Below are positions 8,525 through 17,560 of a stretch of DNA of 64,000 nt, one piece after another. The notes under the pieces are model-generated. The model worked only from the letters and a program-made list of their open reading frames with translations, ran no database searches and was not told the DNA's origin. How positions within the stretch are numbered: position 1 is the first letter of the stretch; each line of letters starts with the position of its first letter. This DNA is from JAWWOL01 sp033851545. Its GTDB lineage: Bacteria; Actinomycetota; Actinomycetes; JAWWOL01. The stretch covers positions 40,328 through 104,327 of the forward strand of contig JAWWOO010000038.1 in NCBI GenBank assembly GCA_033851545.1, read 5' to 3'. A program made the translations under genes and the position numbers.

Positions 8525-8848
8525 ATGGGCGATGGAATCTTCAGCGGACCTCACCTGCTGATCGTGGCAGTGATCTTCGTTCTGCTGTTCGGCGCGTCCA
8601 AGCTGCCCATCTTCGCTCGCTCGCTCGGTCAGTCGATGCGGATCTTCAAGTCGGAGATCAAGGGCCTCAAGGACGACGACGAGACCGCGCCGGCGCCCCC
8701 TGCCGTGGTGCAGCAGCAGCCGGTGATCCAGGCGCCCGCAGCGCCCCCGCCGGTCGCGCAGCCGGCTCCGGCGCCGCAGATCTTCACGGACGCCAACGGT
8801 CAGCAGTTCGTCATGCAGCCGGTGACCCCTCAGTCCGAGCAGCACTGA
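8525..8848 (+). CDS. tatA: Sec-independent protein translocase subunit TatA
   Basis: 107 residues. TatA forms the size-adjustable pore of the twin-arginine pathway. It has a short N-terminal region, one membrane helix (residues 10-26, LLIVAVIFVLLFGASKLP) and the amphipathic helix FARSLGQSMRIFKSEIKGL, with the conserved FG-x-K-P hinge. The C-terminal tail is unusually rich in proline, alanine and glutamine (residues 55-85). Followed by tatC after 27 nt. Likely cargo in this window includes the paralogues at 154-2292 and the hydrolase at 57175. Confidence 0.95.
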   Translation: MGDGIFSGPHLLIVAVIFVLLFGASKLPIFARSLGQSMRIFKSEIKGLKDDDETAPAPPAVVQQQPVIQAPAAPPPVAQPAPAPQIFTDANGQQFVMQPVTPQSEQH

Positions 8849-8875
8849 CCGGCGCCGCCCGGTCTCTCGCGCTAG

Positions 8876-9790
8876 ATGGCGACAACCAAGCCACGTCGTA
8901 AAGCCGTGCCCCCGGCCGGGCCCGACGGCCGGATGTCGCTGATCGACCACTTCATCGAGTTGCGCACCCGCGTCGTGCGGGCCACGGTCGCCATCGTGAT
9001 CGGCATGGTGATCGCGTTTCTGATCTGGCACCCGATCTTCGACGTGCTCAAGCACCCCTACTGCAGCCTGCCGCTGGACAAGCGCAAGGCCTATGGCGGC
9101 GTGACCAGCTGTCAGTTCATCTACACCCACCCGCTCGACGGCTTCAGCATCAAGTTGCGGGTCTCTGCGATCGCCGGCGTGCTGATCGCCGCGCCGGTGT
9201 GGCTCTACCAGCTCTGGGCCTTCATCACCCCGGGCCTCCGGCACAACGAGCGACGCTGGGCCATGTCGTTCGTCGCCACCTCGGTGCTGCTGTTCTCCGC
9301 TGGCGTCGTCGCCGCCTACCTGATGCTGTCCAAGGCGCTCGAGTTCCTGCTCGGCGCCGCAGGCCCGGGCGTCACAGCAGCGCTGGACATCTCGCAATAC
9401 CTCGGGTTCATCACGCGGGTAATGCTGCTTTTCGGGCTCTCCTTCGAGTTCCCGCTGGTCATCGTGATCCTCAACCTGGCTCACCTGGTGCGGCACGAGC
9501 GGCTGTGGTCGTTCCGCCGGATGGAGATCTTCCTGGTCACGGTGTTCGCGGCCGTGGTGACCCCGAGCACCGACCCCTATACGATGCTCGCCCTGGCCGC
9601 TCCGCTGTGGGTGCTGTACGAGGTCGCCGCGTTGATCGCCTGGGCGCACGACAAGCGGGTCGACGCCAAGACCGCAGCGCTCGCCGAGCTCTCGCCCGAC
9701 GAGCCCTCGCCCAGGCCCTTGCCGTCCTCCCTGGCTGACGCCGATGCGCTGGCGTCGACGGGCACCCCGGAGGACCCCGCCACCCGCTGA
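8876..9790 (+). CDS. tatC: Sec-independent protein translocase subunit TatC
   Basis: 304 residues, six membrane segments. TatC recognises the twin-arginine signal. Family blocks visible: MSLIDHFIELRTRVVRA near the N-terminus (the conserved HxxELRxR), a periplasmic loop before FSIKLRVSAIAGVLIAAPVWLYQLWAFITPGL, then RRWAMSFVATSVLLFSAGVVAAY and TPSTDPYTMLALAAPLWVLYE. An Arg/Lys/Pro-rich N-terminal tail and a polar C-terminal tail (residues 265-304) are normal in actinobacteria. In one unit with tatA. Confidence 0.96.
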   Translation: MATTKPRRKAVPPAGPDGRMSLIDHFIELRTRVVRATVAIVIGMVIAFLIWHPIFDVLKHPYCSLPLDKRKAYGGVTSCQFIYTHPLDGFSIKLRVSAIAGVLIAAPVWLYQLWAFITPGLRHNERRWAMSFVATSVLLFSAGVVAAYLMLSKALEFLLGAAGPGVTAALDISQYLGFITRVMLLFGLSFEFPLVIVILNLAHLVRHERLWSFRRMEIFLVTVFAAVVTPSTDPYTMLALAAPLWVLYEVAALIAWAHDKRVDAKTAALAELSPDEPSPRPLPSSLADADALASTGTPEDPATR

Positions 9791-9797
9791 CCGGTAG

Positions 9798-9860
9798 AAA
9801 CGATCTTGGACTTTTGCGGCTCATTCGTGACGTGAGAGCCCGGAAAGTCCAAGATCGTTT
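9798..9860. repeat. Palindromic repeat element, copy 1
   Basis: A 17-bp perfect inverted repeat: aaacgatcttggacttt at 9798-9814 and its complement at 9844-9860, loop 29 nt. The right arm is part of the 3' end of the minus-strand nuclease gene, encoding RNDLGLS just before the stop. A related element in the same orientation lies at 10827-10888, on the other side of the same gene. Confidence 0.8.
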
Positions 9861-10759
9861 CGGCGGGCTGTCAGGGTGGCGTACGTGTCCTTGATCTCGC
9901 TGATGACGTCGTCGCGGCGGTTGTAGTAGGCGTCGGCCGAGTAGCGCAGGTTGTGCCACTGCCGGGCGAGCAGCGCGTTGTGCCGGCGGAGGTCCTTGGC
10001 CCGTACGGCCGGCTGGGCGTGCACCTCGCCGTCGTACTCCACACCCATCTGCAGCCCTCGGTATCCCATGTCCAGTCGCGCGATCACCTGGCCGTCGCTC
10101 GTGCAGACCTTGATCTGGGTCTGCGGCTTGGGCAGGCCGACGTCGAGCACCATCAGCATGCGTAGCCGTGACTCCATGGGACTGCCGGCACCGACGTCGG
10201 CCAGGCCCACCACGTAGGGGATCTGCCGCACCCCGCGCAGGACGCCGTGAGTTGCTGCGTAGTCCAACAGCTGGTCGGGCTTGACCAAGCCGCGGTGCCA
10301 GAACGCGTCGACTGCAACGACGGCCTCCACCACGTCAAACCGTCGGGCCAGGTCGTACGCCGTTCGCACTGGCGACGTCACGGGGACGCCCCGCCTGCTC
10401 ACGACGTCGGCTGCAGCAAGGGTTGCCTGTCGCGGCGTGAACAGTCCGCGCCCCAGCGCTGCCGTCCCGGGGGCAAAGGTCACTTCCAGGGGCGCGTCCT
10501 CGTCACGGGCGATGTCGATCCCGTGCAGCCATGCCGCTGTGTTGCCCGAGAACGCGGCCGATGACGGCAGGATGAGCCGGGCGGCGGCTAGCCGCAGGCC
10601 CGTACCGTCCGGGGTGTCGGCAGCCACGTGGACCCCGTGGCACACCGCACGAAACAGCGGGCCGCGCAGCACCCCCGGCGAGACGCCCAGGCTCCGAGCG
10701 CTGCTGACCAGGAACGGCTGACCGTTCAGCAGCTCGGCGGGAGCCTGTGCGGGACGCAT
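9821..10759 (-). CDS. DUF559/AbiEi-like protein with a Vsr-type nuclease fold
   Basis: 312 residues from ATG 10759. The N-terminal half (winged-helix like, SSARSLGVSPGVLRGPLFRAVCHGVHV) resembles the AbiEi-type regulatory proteins annotated as type IV toxin-antitoxin antitoxins. The C-terminal half holds SPMESRLRMLMVLDVGLP, ARLDMGYRGLQMGVEYDGEVH and RHNALLARQW, the D-x(n)-E-x-D pattern of DUF559/Vsr-like PD-(D/E)XK nucleases. A start at 10882 is rejected since its extra codons simply translate the flanking repeat. Encoded against tatC and helY. Palindromic repeats lie at both ends. Function in vivo is unknown. Confidence 0.8.
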   Translation of the reverse strand: MRPAQAPAELLNGQPFLVSSARSLGVSPGVLRGPLFRAVCHGVHVAADTPDGTGLRLAAARLILPSSAAFSGNTAAWLHGIDIARDEDAPLEVTFAPGTAALGRGLFTPRQATLAAADVVSRRGVPVTSPVRTAYDLARRFDVVEAVVAVDAFWHRGLVKPDQLLDYAATHGVLRGVRQIPYVVGLADVGAGSPMESRLRMLMVLDVGLPKPQTQIKVCTSDGQVIARLDMGYRGLQMGVEYDGEVHAQPAVRAKDLRRHNALLARQWHNLRYSADAYYNRRDDVISEIKDTYATLTARRNDLGLSGLSRHE

Positions 10760-10826
10760 GCCCGCGACTCTGACCAACTTCGGCCAACGGTGCGCTGCGC
10801 TATCCACAGGCGTCGTCGACCGGGAC

Positions 10827-10888
10827 GAAACGATCTTGGACTTGGCGGGCTCATTCTTCCGTAATGGGACCCTTATCTCCAAGATCGT
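10827..10888. repeat. Palindromic repeat element, copy 2
   Basis: Shares the 17-mer gaaacgatcttggactt with copy 1 (9797-9813), followed by a gcggg-ctcattc block also present in copy 1. It is itself palindromic: acgatcttgga at 10830-10840 pairs with tccaagatcgt at 10878-10888. It lies between the start of the nuclease gene and helY. Confidence 0.75.
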
Positions 10889-10949
10889 CGCGGCTCATGA
10901 ACTGTGGCGGAGCCGCGCTCGCGGGCTGCCATCACGTAGCGTGGGGGGC

Positions 10950-13715
10950 ATGAGCATTGCCGCGGCCGCACCTGGGCCGCCCGGATCCAGCGACCGTTCC
11001 GAAGCGCTGACGGAGTTCGCGTCCGCGTACGACTTCCCGCTCGACGCCTTCCAGGTCCGCGCGTGTGAGGCCCTGGAGCGTGGCGACGGGGTCCTGGTCG
11101 CCGCTCCCACCGGTGCCGGCAAGACGATCGTGGGCGAGTTCGCTGTTCACCTGGCCCTGCGAGTAGGGCAGAAATGTTTCTACACCACGCCGATCAAGGC
11201 GCTGAGCAACCAGAAGTTCGCCGACCTGACCGCACGGTACGGGCCGACCAACGTCGGGCTGCTCACCGGCGACAACTCGATCAACGGTGATGCACCGATC
11301 GTCGTCATGACCACCGAGGTCCTGCGCAACATGATCTATGCCGGCTCATCGGCGCTGCGCGGCCTCGGTTACGTGGTGATGGACGAGGTGCACTACCTCT
11401 CCGACCGGTTCCGCGGCGCGGTGTGGGAAGAGGTGATCATCCACCTGCCCGAACACGTGCGGCTGGTCTCCCTCTCGGCCACGGTGTCCAACACGGAGGA
11501 GTTCGCCGACTGGCTGGTCACCGTACGCGGCCACACCCAGGTCGTCGTCGAGGAGCACCGCCCGGTGCCGCTGTGGCAGCACGTCCTGGTCGGGGACCGG
11601 CTGCACGACCTGTTCGTCGACCGCAGCGGCCACCACGAGCCGGGCCACTCCGACGACGTGCTCGAGCCCGGGCTGCGGGTCAACCCCGAGCTCTATCGAC
11701 TGGCCAAGGACGACGGACGCTTCTCCCGTACGGGACCCCGCGGCCCCAAGGGTGCACCGGTGCGGCCACAGGGGCGCGGCCGGGGCGTGCCCAGCCGGGT
11801 CGACGTCGTCAACGCCCTCGACCGCGAAGGCCTGCTGCCGGTCATCACGTTCATCTTCAGCCGGGCCGGCTGCCAAGGCGCCGTTGAGCAGTTCCTGCGC
11901 AGCGGCGTCCGGCTGATCAAGCCCGAGGAGCGACGCCTGGTCCGGACGATCGTCGAGTCGCGCACCCAGGACATCCCGGAGGAGGACCGGCACGTCCTCG
12001 GCTACTACGACTGGCTCGAGGGGCTCGAACGCGGGGTCGCTGCCCACCACGCCGGGATGCTGCCGGCGTTCAAGGAGGTCGTCGAGGAGCTGTTCAGCCG
12101 CGGTCTGGTCAAGGCGGTCTTCGCCACCGAGACCCTGGCGCTCGGCATCAACATGCCGGCCAGGTCGGTGGTCCTCGAGAAGCTGGTCAAGTGGAACGGC
12201 GAGGCCCACGTCGACGTGACGCCGGGGGAGTACACCCAGCTCACCGGACGGGCCGGCCGCCGGGGCATCGACGTCGAGGGGCACGGTGTCGTGCTGTGGC
12301 AGCCCGGCCTCGACCCCGAAGCCGTCGCCGGGCTCGCCTCGACCCGCACCTACCCGCTGCGGTCGAGCTTCCGGCCCTCGTACAACATGGCGGTCAACCT
12401 GGTCCGCACCGTGGGCAAGGCACGGGCACGGGCCTTGCTCGAGTCGTCGTTCGCGCAGTTCCAGGCCGACCGATCGGTGGTCGGCCTGGCCCGCCAGGTC
12501 AGCCGCAACCAGGGTGCGCTCGAGGGCTACGCAGAGGCGATGACCTGCCACCTCGGCGACTTCGAGGAGTACTTCGGCTATCGGGTCGCGATCAAGGAGC
12601 GCGAGGGGCAGCTCGCCCGTGAGGGTGCCTCTCTGCGCAGGGCCGCGGCCGCAAAGTCACTGGAAACATTGAAGACTGGCGACGTCGTACGGATCGCCGG
12701 CGGGCGCAGGGCAGGCCTGGCCGTGGTTCTCGACCCGGGACTCAAGGACGTCGGTCCGGACGGCTACCCCCGGCCCGTCGTGCTCACCCAGGAACGCCAG
12801 GTCAAGCGGATGACCGCCGCCGACTTCCCGGACGAAGCGGTGGTCGTCGACACCGTACGGGTGCCACGTGGCTTCAACCAGCGCTCGGCGCAGTCCCGGC
12901 GCGACCTGGCTGCGTCACTGCACCGGCACGGTGGCGCGGAAGGCACGGTCAAGGCGCGCAGGACCAGAGCGCTGGCGGCCGACGACCAACAGCTGCTCGA
13001 GCTCCGTCGGCTGATGCGCCAGCACCCGTGCCACGGCTGCGACGAGCGCGAGGACCACGCACGCTGGGCTGAGCGGCACGAACGTCTCCGCCGGGACACC
13101 GCCGAGATCGAGCGCAAGGTGTCCGGCCGGACCAACACCATCGCCCGTACGTTCGACCGGGTCTGCACCGTGCTGGACCGGCTCGGCTATCTCGAGGGCG
13201 GCGCCGTGACCGCGGCCGGTGACCAGCTGGCCAGGGTCTACAGCGAGAGCGACCTGCTCGTTGTCGAGTGCCTGCGTTCGGCGGTGTGGGACAGGCTGAC
13301 CCCGGCCGAGCTGGCCGCCTGCGTCTCCGCGCTGGTCTACGAGACCCGGCGCGCGGACGAGTCGATCTCGCCGCGGCTGCCGACTGCCGCCGTACAGGAT
13401 GCGCTGCAGCAGATGTCCCGGCGCTGGTCCGAGCTGACCGAGCTCGAGGACCGGCACCACCTGACCTTCCTGCGCGAGCCGGACGCCGGCTTCGCGTTCG
13501 TCGCCCATCGGTGGGCGTCCGGGCATCGGCTCGACGAGGTGCTGACAGAGGCCGACCTCACCGCCGGCGACTTCGTCCGGTCGATGAAGCAGCTGATGGA
13601 TCTGCTCGGCCAGATCGCCGACGTGGCAGCTGAGGACAGTCCCGTACGGGGCAAGGCCCGTGCAGCGTTGAAGGCCCTGCGCCGCGGCGTGGTCGCCTAC
13701 TCGTCGGTCACCTGA
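10950..13715 (+). CDS. helY: Ski2/Mtr4-like DExH helicase HelY
   Basis: 921 residues from ATG 10950; TAGCGT 7 nt upstream suggests leaderless transcription. A longer frame to 10758 is rejected because it translates the repeat at 10827. Walker A APTGAGKT (residues 52-59), DEVH box at 145-148, SLSATVSNTEEFA as motif III, and TGRAGRRGIDVEGHG as motif VI. The C-terminal half carries the Ski2-type arch/DSHCT region (LDRLGYLEGGAVTAAGDQLARVYSESDLLVVE). Such helicases act in RNA processing or decay. tatA-tatC-helY is the mycobacterial order, here with the DUF559 gene inserted between tatC and helY. Confidence 0.95.
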   Translation: MSIAAAAPGPPGSSDRSEALTEFASAYDFPLDAFQVRACEALERGDGVLVAAPTGAGKTIVGEFAVHLALRVGQKCFYTTPIKALSNQKFADLTARYGPTNVGLLTGDNSINGDAPIVVMTTEVLRNMIYAGSSALRGLGYVVMDEVHYLSDRFRGAVWEEVIIHLPEHVRLVSLSATVSNTEEFADWLVTVRGHTQVVVEEHRPVPLWQHVLVGDRLHDLFVDRSGHHEPGHSDDVLEPGLRVNPELYRLAKDDGRFSRTGPRGPKGAPVRPQGRGRGVPSRVDVVNALDREGLLPVITFIFSRAGCQGAVEQFLRSGVRLIKPEERRLVRTIVESRTQDIPEEDRHVLGYYDWLEGLERGVAAHHAGMLPAFKEVVEELFSRGLVKAVFATETLALGINMPARSVVLEKLVKWNGEAHVDVTPGEYTQLTGRAGRRGIDVEGHGVVLWQPGLDPEAVAGLASTRTYPLRSSFRPSYNMAVNLVRTVGKARARALLESSFAQFQADRSVVGLARQVSRNQGALEGYAEAMTCHLGDFEEYFGYRVAIKEREGQLAREGASLRRAAAAKSLETLKTGDVVRIAGGRRAGLAVVLDPGLKDVGPDGYPRPVVLTQERQVKRMTAADFPDEAVVVDTVRVPRGFNQRSAQSRRDLAASLHRHGGAEGTVKARRTRALAADDQQLLELRRLMRQHPCHGCDEREDHARWAERHERLRRDTAEIERKVSGRTNTIARTFDRVCTVLDRLGYLEGGAVTAAGDQLARVYSESDLLVVECLRSAVWDRLTPAELAACVSALVYETRRADESISPRLPTAAVQDALQQMSRRWSELTELEDRHHLTFLREPDAGFAFVAHRWASGHRLDEVLTEADLTAGDFVRSMKQLMDLLGQIADVAAEDSPVRGKARAALKALRRGVVAYSSVT

Positions 13716-13878
13716 CGTTGCGGCCGGCTGAACCAGGCACGGGTGCGGCCCCCTCGCTGACGCGGTTCGGGTAGCTAGCGATCGTCGGGTTGTCCACAGG
13801 CGCCAGATTCGACGCGCACGCGAGGCAACACCCGCTCGATGCTGGTCCCTCACCCGGCGCCAGGATCGGAGCAGCCAG

Positions 13879-14844
13879 ATGTCCAACCGCAAGAAGGCCA
13901 AGCAGGCCAAGGATCAGGCCCTGCCCTTCCTCGACATTGACCAGGCCAACCGCGTTCGTGCGCTGATGCGCGAGGCGCTGGCCGAGCGCGGCCTCGAGGT
14001 CACCGTCTTCGACGACCACCTCAGGACCGACGACGGCCGGGAGTTCGGGGTCTGGAACGTGGCGGCGAAATGCCACGCAGCCGGTCACTCCGACGCCATC
14101 TGGCGCCGGGTCATCGCGGACCACGTCGGCAAGCTGATGGCCGGCGTCGCGGCCGGTGACCCGTTCGAGGGCTTGTCGCAGGACGAGGTGCTCACCCGCA
14201 CCTACACCCGGTTGTGGGAAGCCAGTTCCCTGCCCGGTGGTGCGGAGCACTACCCGCACCTCGAGTTCGCGCCGGGGCTGCTGGAGGTGATCTCACTTGC
14301 AGTGCCGCACGGAGTGGCGACGTTCAACGCTGACCGGGTCGAACAGTTCGGCGGCTGGGACCTGTTGCGTGCGCAGGGTCTCGACAACCTCAGCCGCCGC
14401 CCTGTGGAGCAGATCGAGCGGTTCGAGCCGCCGACGGGAGGCGCCTTCTTCGTCTCGCGAGGTGACTCGATCTACACGGCCAGCCAAGCCCTGCTGATGC
14501 CGCACTTCGGCTACGCGGTCGAGAAGTCCCGGGACGCCGGCCTGGGATGGCTGATCAGCATGCCCAACCGGCACGAGCTGTGCTGGCACCTGATCTCGGA
14601 CTCGACCGTCATCGAGTCGTTGGCAGGCATGGCGTGGTACGCCCAGTGGCAGCACGTCGACGCAGCCGGACCGCTGTCCCCGCACGTCTTCTGGGGGACC
14701 GGGCACGGTTACGAGCAGGTGACCGGCTACCAGTCGAACGGAGACCTGCGGTTCCACATCGGGGCCGAGCTGGAACGCATCATCGAGCGGCTCGAGCCGA
14801 CCCAGCTGTCGCCGGGGGTGCGGCGCGCGTCGGAAGGTCGTTGA
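13879..14844 (+). CDS. Hypothetical protein
   Basis: 321 residues, ATG 13879. Starts MSNRKKAKQAKDQALPFLDID, then a globular sequence with FDDHLRTDDGREFGVWNVAAKC, HYPHLEFAPGLLEVISLAVPHGVATFNADRV and LISMPNRHELCWHLISDST. No signal peptide or membrane segment. I recognise no catalytic motif and no characterised family. The charged KKxK start is followed by good codon usage throughout, so it is a real gene. It is convergent with the methyltransferase gene downstream, 23 nt apart. Confidence 0.75.
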   Translation: MSNRKKAKQAKDQALPFLDIDQANRVRALMREALAERGLEVTVFDDHLRTDDGREFGVWNVAAKCHAAGHSDAIWRRVIADHVGKLMAGVAAGDPFEGLSQDEVLTRTYTRLWEASSLPGGAEHYPHLEFAPGLLEVISLAVPHGVATFNADRVEQFGGWDLLRAQGLDNLSRRPVEQIERFEPPTGGAFFVSRGDSIYTASQALLMPHFGYAVEKSRDAGLGWLISMPNRHELCWHLISDSTVIESLAGMAWYAQWQHVDAAGPLSPHVFWGTGHGYEQVTGYQSNGDLRFHIGAELERIIERLEPTQLSPGVRRASEGR

Positions 14845-14867
14845 GGATGCGGTGGTCCCTGCCGCCG

Positions 14868-16103
14868 CTAGAAGTTCGGCCGCAGCGGCATGTGGGCGTT
14901 CTCGCCGTCGAGCTTGACGCCGAGGATCTGGTGCAGCTCGATCTCGGCCCGTTCGAAGTTGAGCCGGGAGCCGGCCAGGTAGAGCTGCCACACCCGTGCC
15001 CGCGCCTCGCCGACCTCGGCGGCCGCCTCTGCCCAGTTGGCCTCGAGGTTGACCCCCCAGGCAGCGCAGGTCATCCCGTAGTGCTCGCGCAGGTTCTCGA
15101 GGTGGCGCACCTCGAACCCGGCGTCCTGCATGAAGGTCGCTAGCGGGCCGGCAGCCGTCAGCTCGCCGTCGGGGAACACGTAGCGGTCGATGAAGCCGCC
15201 CTTGTCGATGGCCTTGTCCGTCGACTTCGGCCGGGTTATGCAGTGGTTGAGGAAACGGCCGCCCGGCCTGACTTTCTCGTACAGCGATGCGAAGTAGGCC
15301 GGCATCTGGGCCCGGCCGATGTGCTCGGCCAGCCCGATGGCGCTGACCGCGTCGAACCCGGTCTCCGCGACCTTGCGATAGTCGAGGAAGCGCACCTCGG
15401 CGAGGTCGCTCAGACCTTCGTCGGCGATCCGCTTCTGCGCGTACTCTGCCTGCGCCTGCGACAGAGTGACACCGAGCGCCTTGACGCCGTACTCCTTGGC
15501 CGCGTGGCGCACCATGCCGCCCCAGCCGCAGCCGACGTCGAGCAGCCGCATCCCCGGCTCGAGGCCCAGCTTGCGGGCCACCAGGTCGTGCTTGGCGAAC
15601 TGGGCCTCCTCGAGAGTGGAGGAGGCGGTCGGGTAGACCGCGCAGGTGTAGGCCATCGACGGCCCGAGGACCAGCTCGTAGAACCGGTTGGAGACGTTGT
15701 AGTGGTGCGCGATCGCCTGCGCGTCGCGGGACTGGGAGTGGCGGCGGCCGGTCATCCGGGCCTCCTCCGCCGGCCGTGGCGCCCGCTTGACCGCGAGCGG
15801 GCCCAGCTTGCGGGCCAGCTCCAGCTTGGTGCCCAGGCCCATGTCCGAGATCGACAGGTTGGTGAAGATGCGCAGCGCCTGGTAGACGTCGCCGTGCAGC
15901 AACAGGTCGCCCATGATGTACGCCCTGGCGAAGCCCAGCGAGCCGGGCGCAGAGGCCAGGTAGGTCACCGCCCGCGGGTTGACCACCTCGACCTTGATCT
16001 CCGCGTCGGCCGGCCCTGCGGTGCTGCCGTCGTACGCCGTGAACCGGACCGGGGCGTCGCTGCCCGCAATCTGGTGGAAGACCTCCGCCACTTGTGTCGC
16101 CAT
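14868..16103 (-). CDS. Cyclopropane-fatty-acyl-phospholipid synthase family methyltransferase
   Basis: 411 residues. SAM-dependent methylation of unsaturated acyl chains in membrane phospholipids. SAM-binding motif I LLDVGCGWGGM at residues 187-197; other family blocks are HYNVSNRFYELVLGPSMAYTCAVY, FAKHDLVARKLGLEPG, AIGLAEHIG and NHCITRP. The start codon lies 3 nt after the stop of the FAD oxidoreductase gene, so the two are co-translated. That pairing matches the actinobacterial 10-methyl fatty acid system (tms/bfa; ufaA1-type methyltransferase with an FAD reductase), giving 10-methylstearate. A cyclopropane synthase remains possible. Confidence 0.88.
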   Translation of the reverse strand: MATQVAEVFHQIAGSDAPVRFTAYDGSTAGPADAEIKVEVVNPRAVTYLASAPGSLGFARAYIMGDLLLHGDVYQALRIFTNLSISDMGLGTKLELARKLGPLAVKRAPRPAEEARMTGRRHSQSRDAQAIAHHYNVSNRFYELVLGPSMAYTCAVYPTASSTLEEAQFAKHDLVARKLGLEPGMRLLDVGCGWGGMVRHAAKEYGVKALGVTLSQAQAEYAQKRIADEGLSDLAEVRFLDYRKVAETGFDAVSAIGLAEHIGRAQMPAYFASLYEKVRPGGRFLNHCITRPKSTDKAIDKGGFIDRYVFPDGELTAAGPLATFMQDAGFEVRHLENLREHYGMTCAAWGVNLEANWAEAAAEVGEARARVWQLYLAGSRLNFERAEIELHQILGVKLDGENAHMPLRPNF

Positions 16104-16106
16104 GCC

Positions 16107-17525
16107 TCAACCGCCTCCAACGCATTTGGTGTAAAGGTCCAACAGCCTGCCCGACGGGTCGTACTTGCGCTTCACCGGCCAATAGGCCTCAGCGGGATAA
16201 CGTTGCCAGAATTCGTCCTCGCTGTAAAAAGCCGTGCTGTACAAGGACTTGTGGCCGCCCAGGCGGTCGACGAGGGCCTCCACCTTGCGGTTGACCGCGC
16301 CCTCGGACTCGCCAGGCGCCAACGCAGTCGAGGACCAGAAGCCGACGTTGACGTAGAGCACGTGCGGCTTCATCGGATAGAGCGGCCAGGTGCGGTCACC
16401 GGCCAGCCGCACCGGGCACACCCACACCGGCTCGATGCCGGTGATGGCGTCCAGCTCGCGCAGCATCTCGGGCAGCCGGCCGACCGGGATCTCGATGTCC
16501 TGCACGACGTTCTCACGCAGGGGACGGCCGGCCCTGGCGTCGAGCCGCGCCGTGACGCTCCACCGCCGCTCGAGGGCGATGATCTTCCAGTAGAACGAGC
16601 TCCGCCGGTAGCGCGCCGGCCACACCTTGCGGGCCCACCGGTTCTGGGCGCCGAACGCCCGCGAGCACCAGAACCAGTCGGTGTCCCAGCGCCACAGGTA
16701 GTCGTGGATGGTGAGGTAGTCCTCGCGCCGGCTCTGCAGCGACCGGTAGAAGATCTTCTGGCCGGTGTAGTCGTTGCTGTAGGGCGCCGTCTCGACGAAG
16801 CGGCCAAGCGTGACGTAGGACTCCTCCTCGCGGAACCAGACCCCGTCGACGAAGTCGACCTTCTCGCCATCCCATGCGCCGGTCTCGCAAGCAACGGCGA
16901 GCGTCTCGGTCAGCGCCTCCACGGTCGAGCACCGGACGTGCCGCAGCCTCACGTACGGCTTGACCGGGACCAGGTTGATGGTCAGCCGCAGGGCGTAGCC
17001 GACGGTGCCGTAGGAGTTGGGGAAGGTCGCGAACAGCTCGGCGTGCTCGTTGTCCGGAGTCGCGTGCACGACCTCACCCGCGCCGGTGAGGATGTCCAGG
17101 TCGAGGACCGACTCGTGCGGCAGGCCCGAGCGCCAGGACGACGCCTCGATGCCGAGCCCGGTCACCGCACCGCCCAGCGTGATCGTCGCCAGCTGGGGGA
17201 CCACCTCGGGCATCAGCCCGTACGGCAGCGTCGCGTCGACCAGGTCCTCGTACGTCGTCATGCCGCCGACGCTGGCGGTGTGGTTGTCGACGTCGACCGA
17301 GAGCACCTGGCGGAACGGGGAGGCGTCCAGCCACACCCCGGTGTGCGGCTTTCGGGTGCGGAACAGGTTGGAAGTCTGCTTCGCCAGCCGGATCTTGCTC
17401 GTCGGGTCGGACTCCGCCAGCGTCCGCACCGCGTCGGCGACCGCGCGGTCATAGACAGCGCGGCGCTGGGTGGCGGCGGGGTCGTCGGTGCGGGGCGCGG
17501 CAAGATCCAAGGACGGCGCGCTCAC
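16107..17525 (-). CDS. FAD-linked oxidoreductase, probable reductase partner of the methyltransferase
   Basis: 472 residues from GTG 17525, 8 nt after GAGG; the longer frame to 17705 lacks support and would overlap the exonuclease gene. PCMH-type FAD domain in the first half (KIRLAKQTSNLFRTR, LSVDVDNHTASVGGMTTYEDL, GGAVTGLGIEASSWRSGL, NSYGTVGYALRLTINL), similar to the DWARF1/DHCR24 type, then a C-terminal substrate domain ending LLDLYTKCVGGG. In 10-methyl fatty acid synthesis the methyltransferase makes a 10-methylene acyl chain and this type of enzyme reduces it. The assignment is by family and by adjacency. Confidence 0.8.
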   Translation of the reverse strand: MSAPSLDLAAPRTDDPAATQRRAVYDRAVADAVRTLAESDPTSKIRLAKQTSNLFRTRKPHTGVWLDASPFRQVLSVDVDNHTASVGGMTTYEDLVDATLPYGLMPEVVPQLATITLGGAVTGLGIEASSWRSGLPHESVLDLDILTGAGEVVHATPDNEHAELFATFPNSYGTVGYALRLTINLVPVKPYVRLRHVRCSTVEALTETLAVACETGAWDGEKVDFVDGVWFREEESYVTLGRFVETAPYSNDYTGQKIFYRSLQSRREDYLTIHDYLWRWDTDWFWCSRAFGAQNRWARKVWPARYRRSSFYWKIIALERRWSVTARLDARAGRPLRENVVQDIEIPVGRLPEMLRELDAITGIEPVWVCPVRLAGDRTWPLYPMKPHVLYVNVGFWSSTALAPGESEGAVNRKVEALVDRLGGHKSLYSTAFYSEDEFWQRYPAEAYWPVKRKYDPSGRLLDLYTKCVGGG

Positions 17526-17560
17526 CCGGGAGACCTCATGAGCACAGTCTATGGGCCCGG

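Noticed and set aside
10758..10949. N-terminal extension of helY
   Set aside because: It translates the palindromic repeat and has no ribosome binding site; the ATG at 10950 has a proper -10 and an N-terminus suited to the family.
13716..13878. A regulatory RNA or tRNA in the gap after helY
   Set aside because: No cloverleaf, hairpin with U-tract or other structure could be recognised; no rRNA or tRNA gene was seen anywhere in the window.
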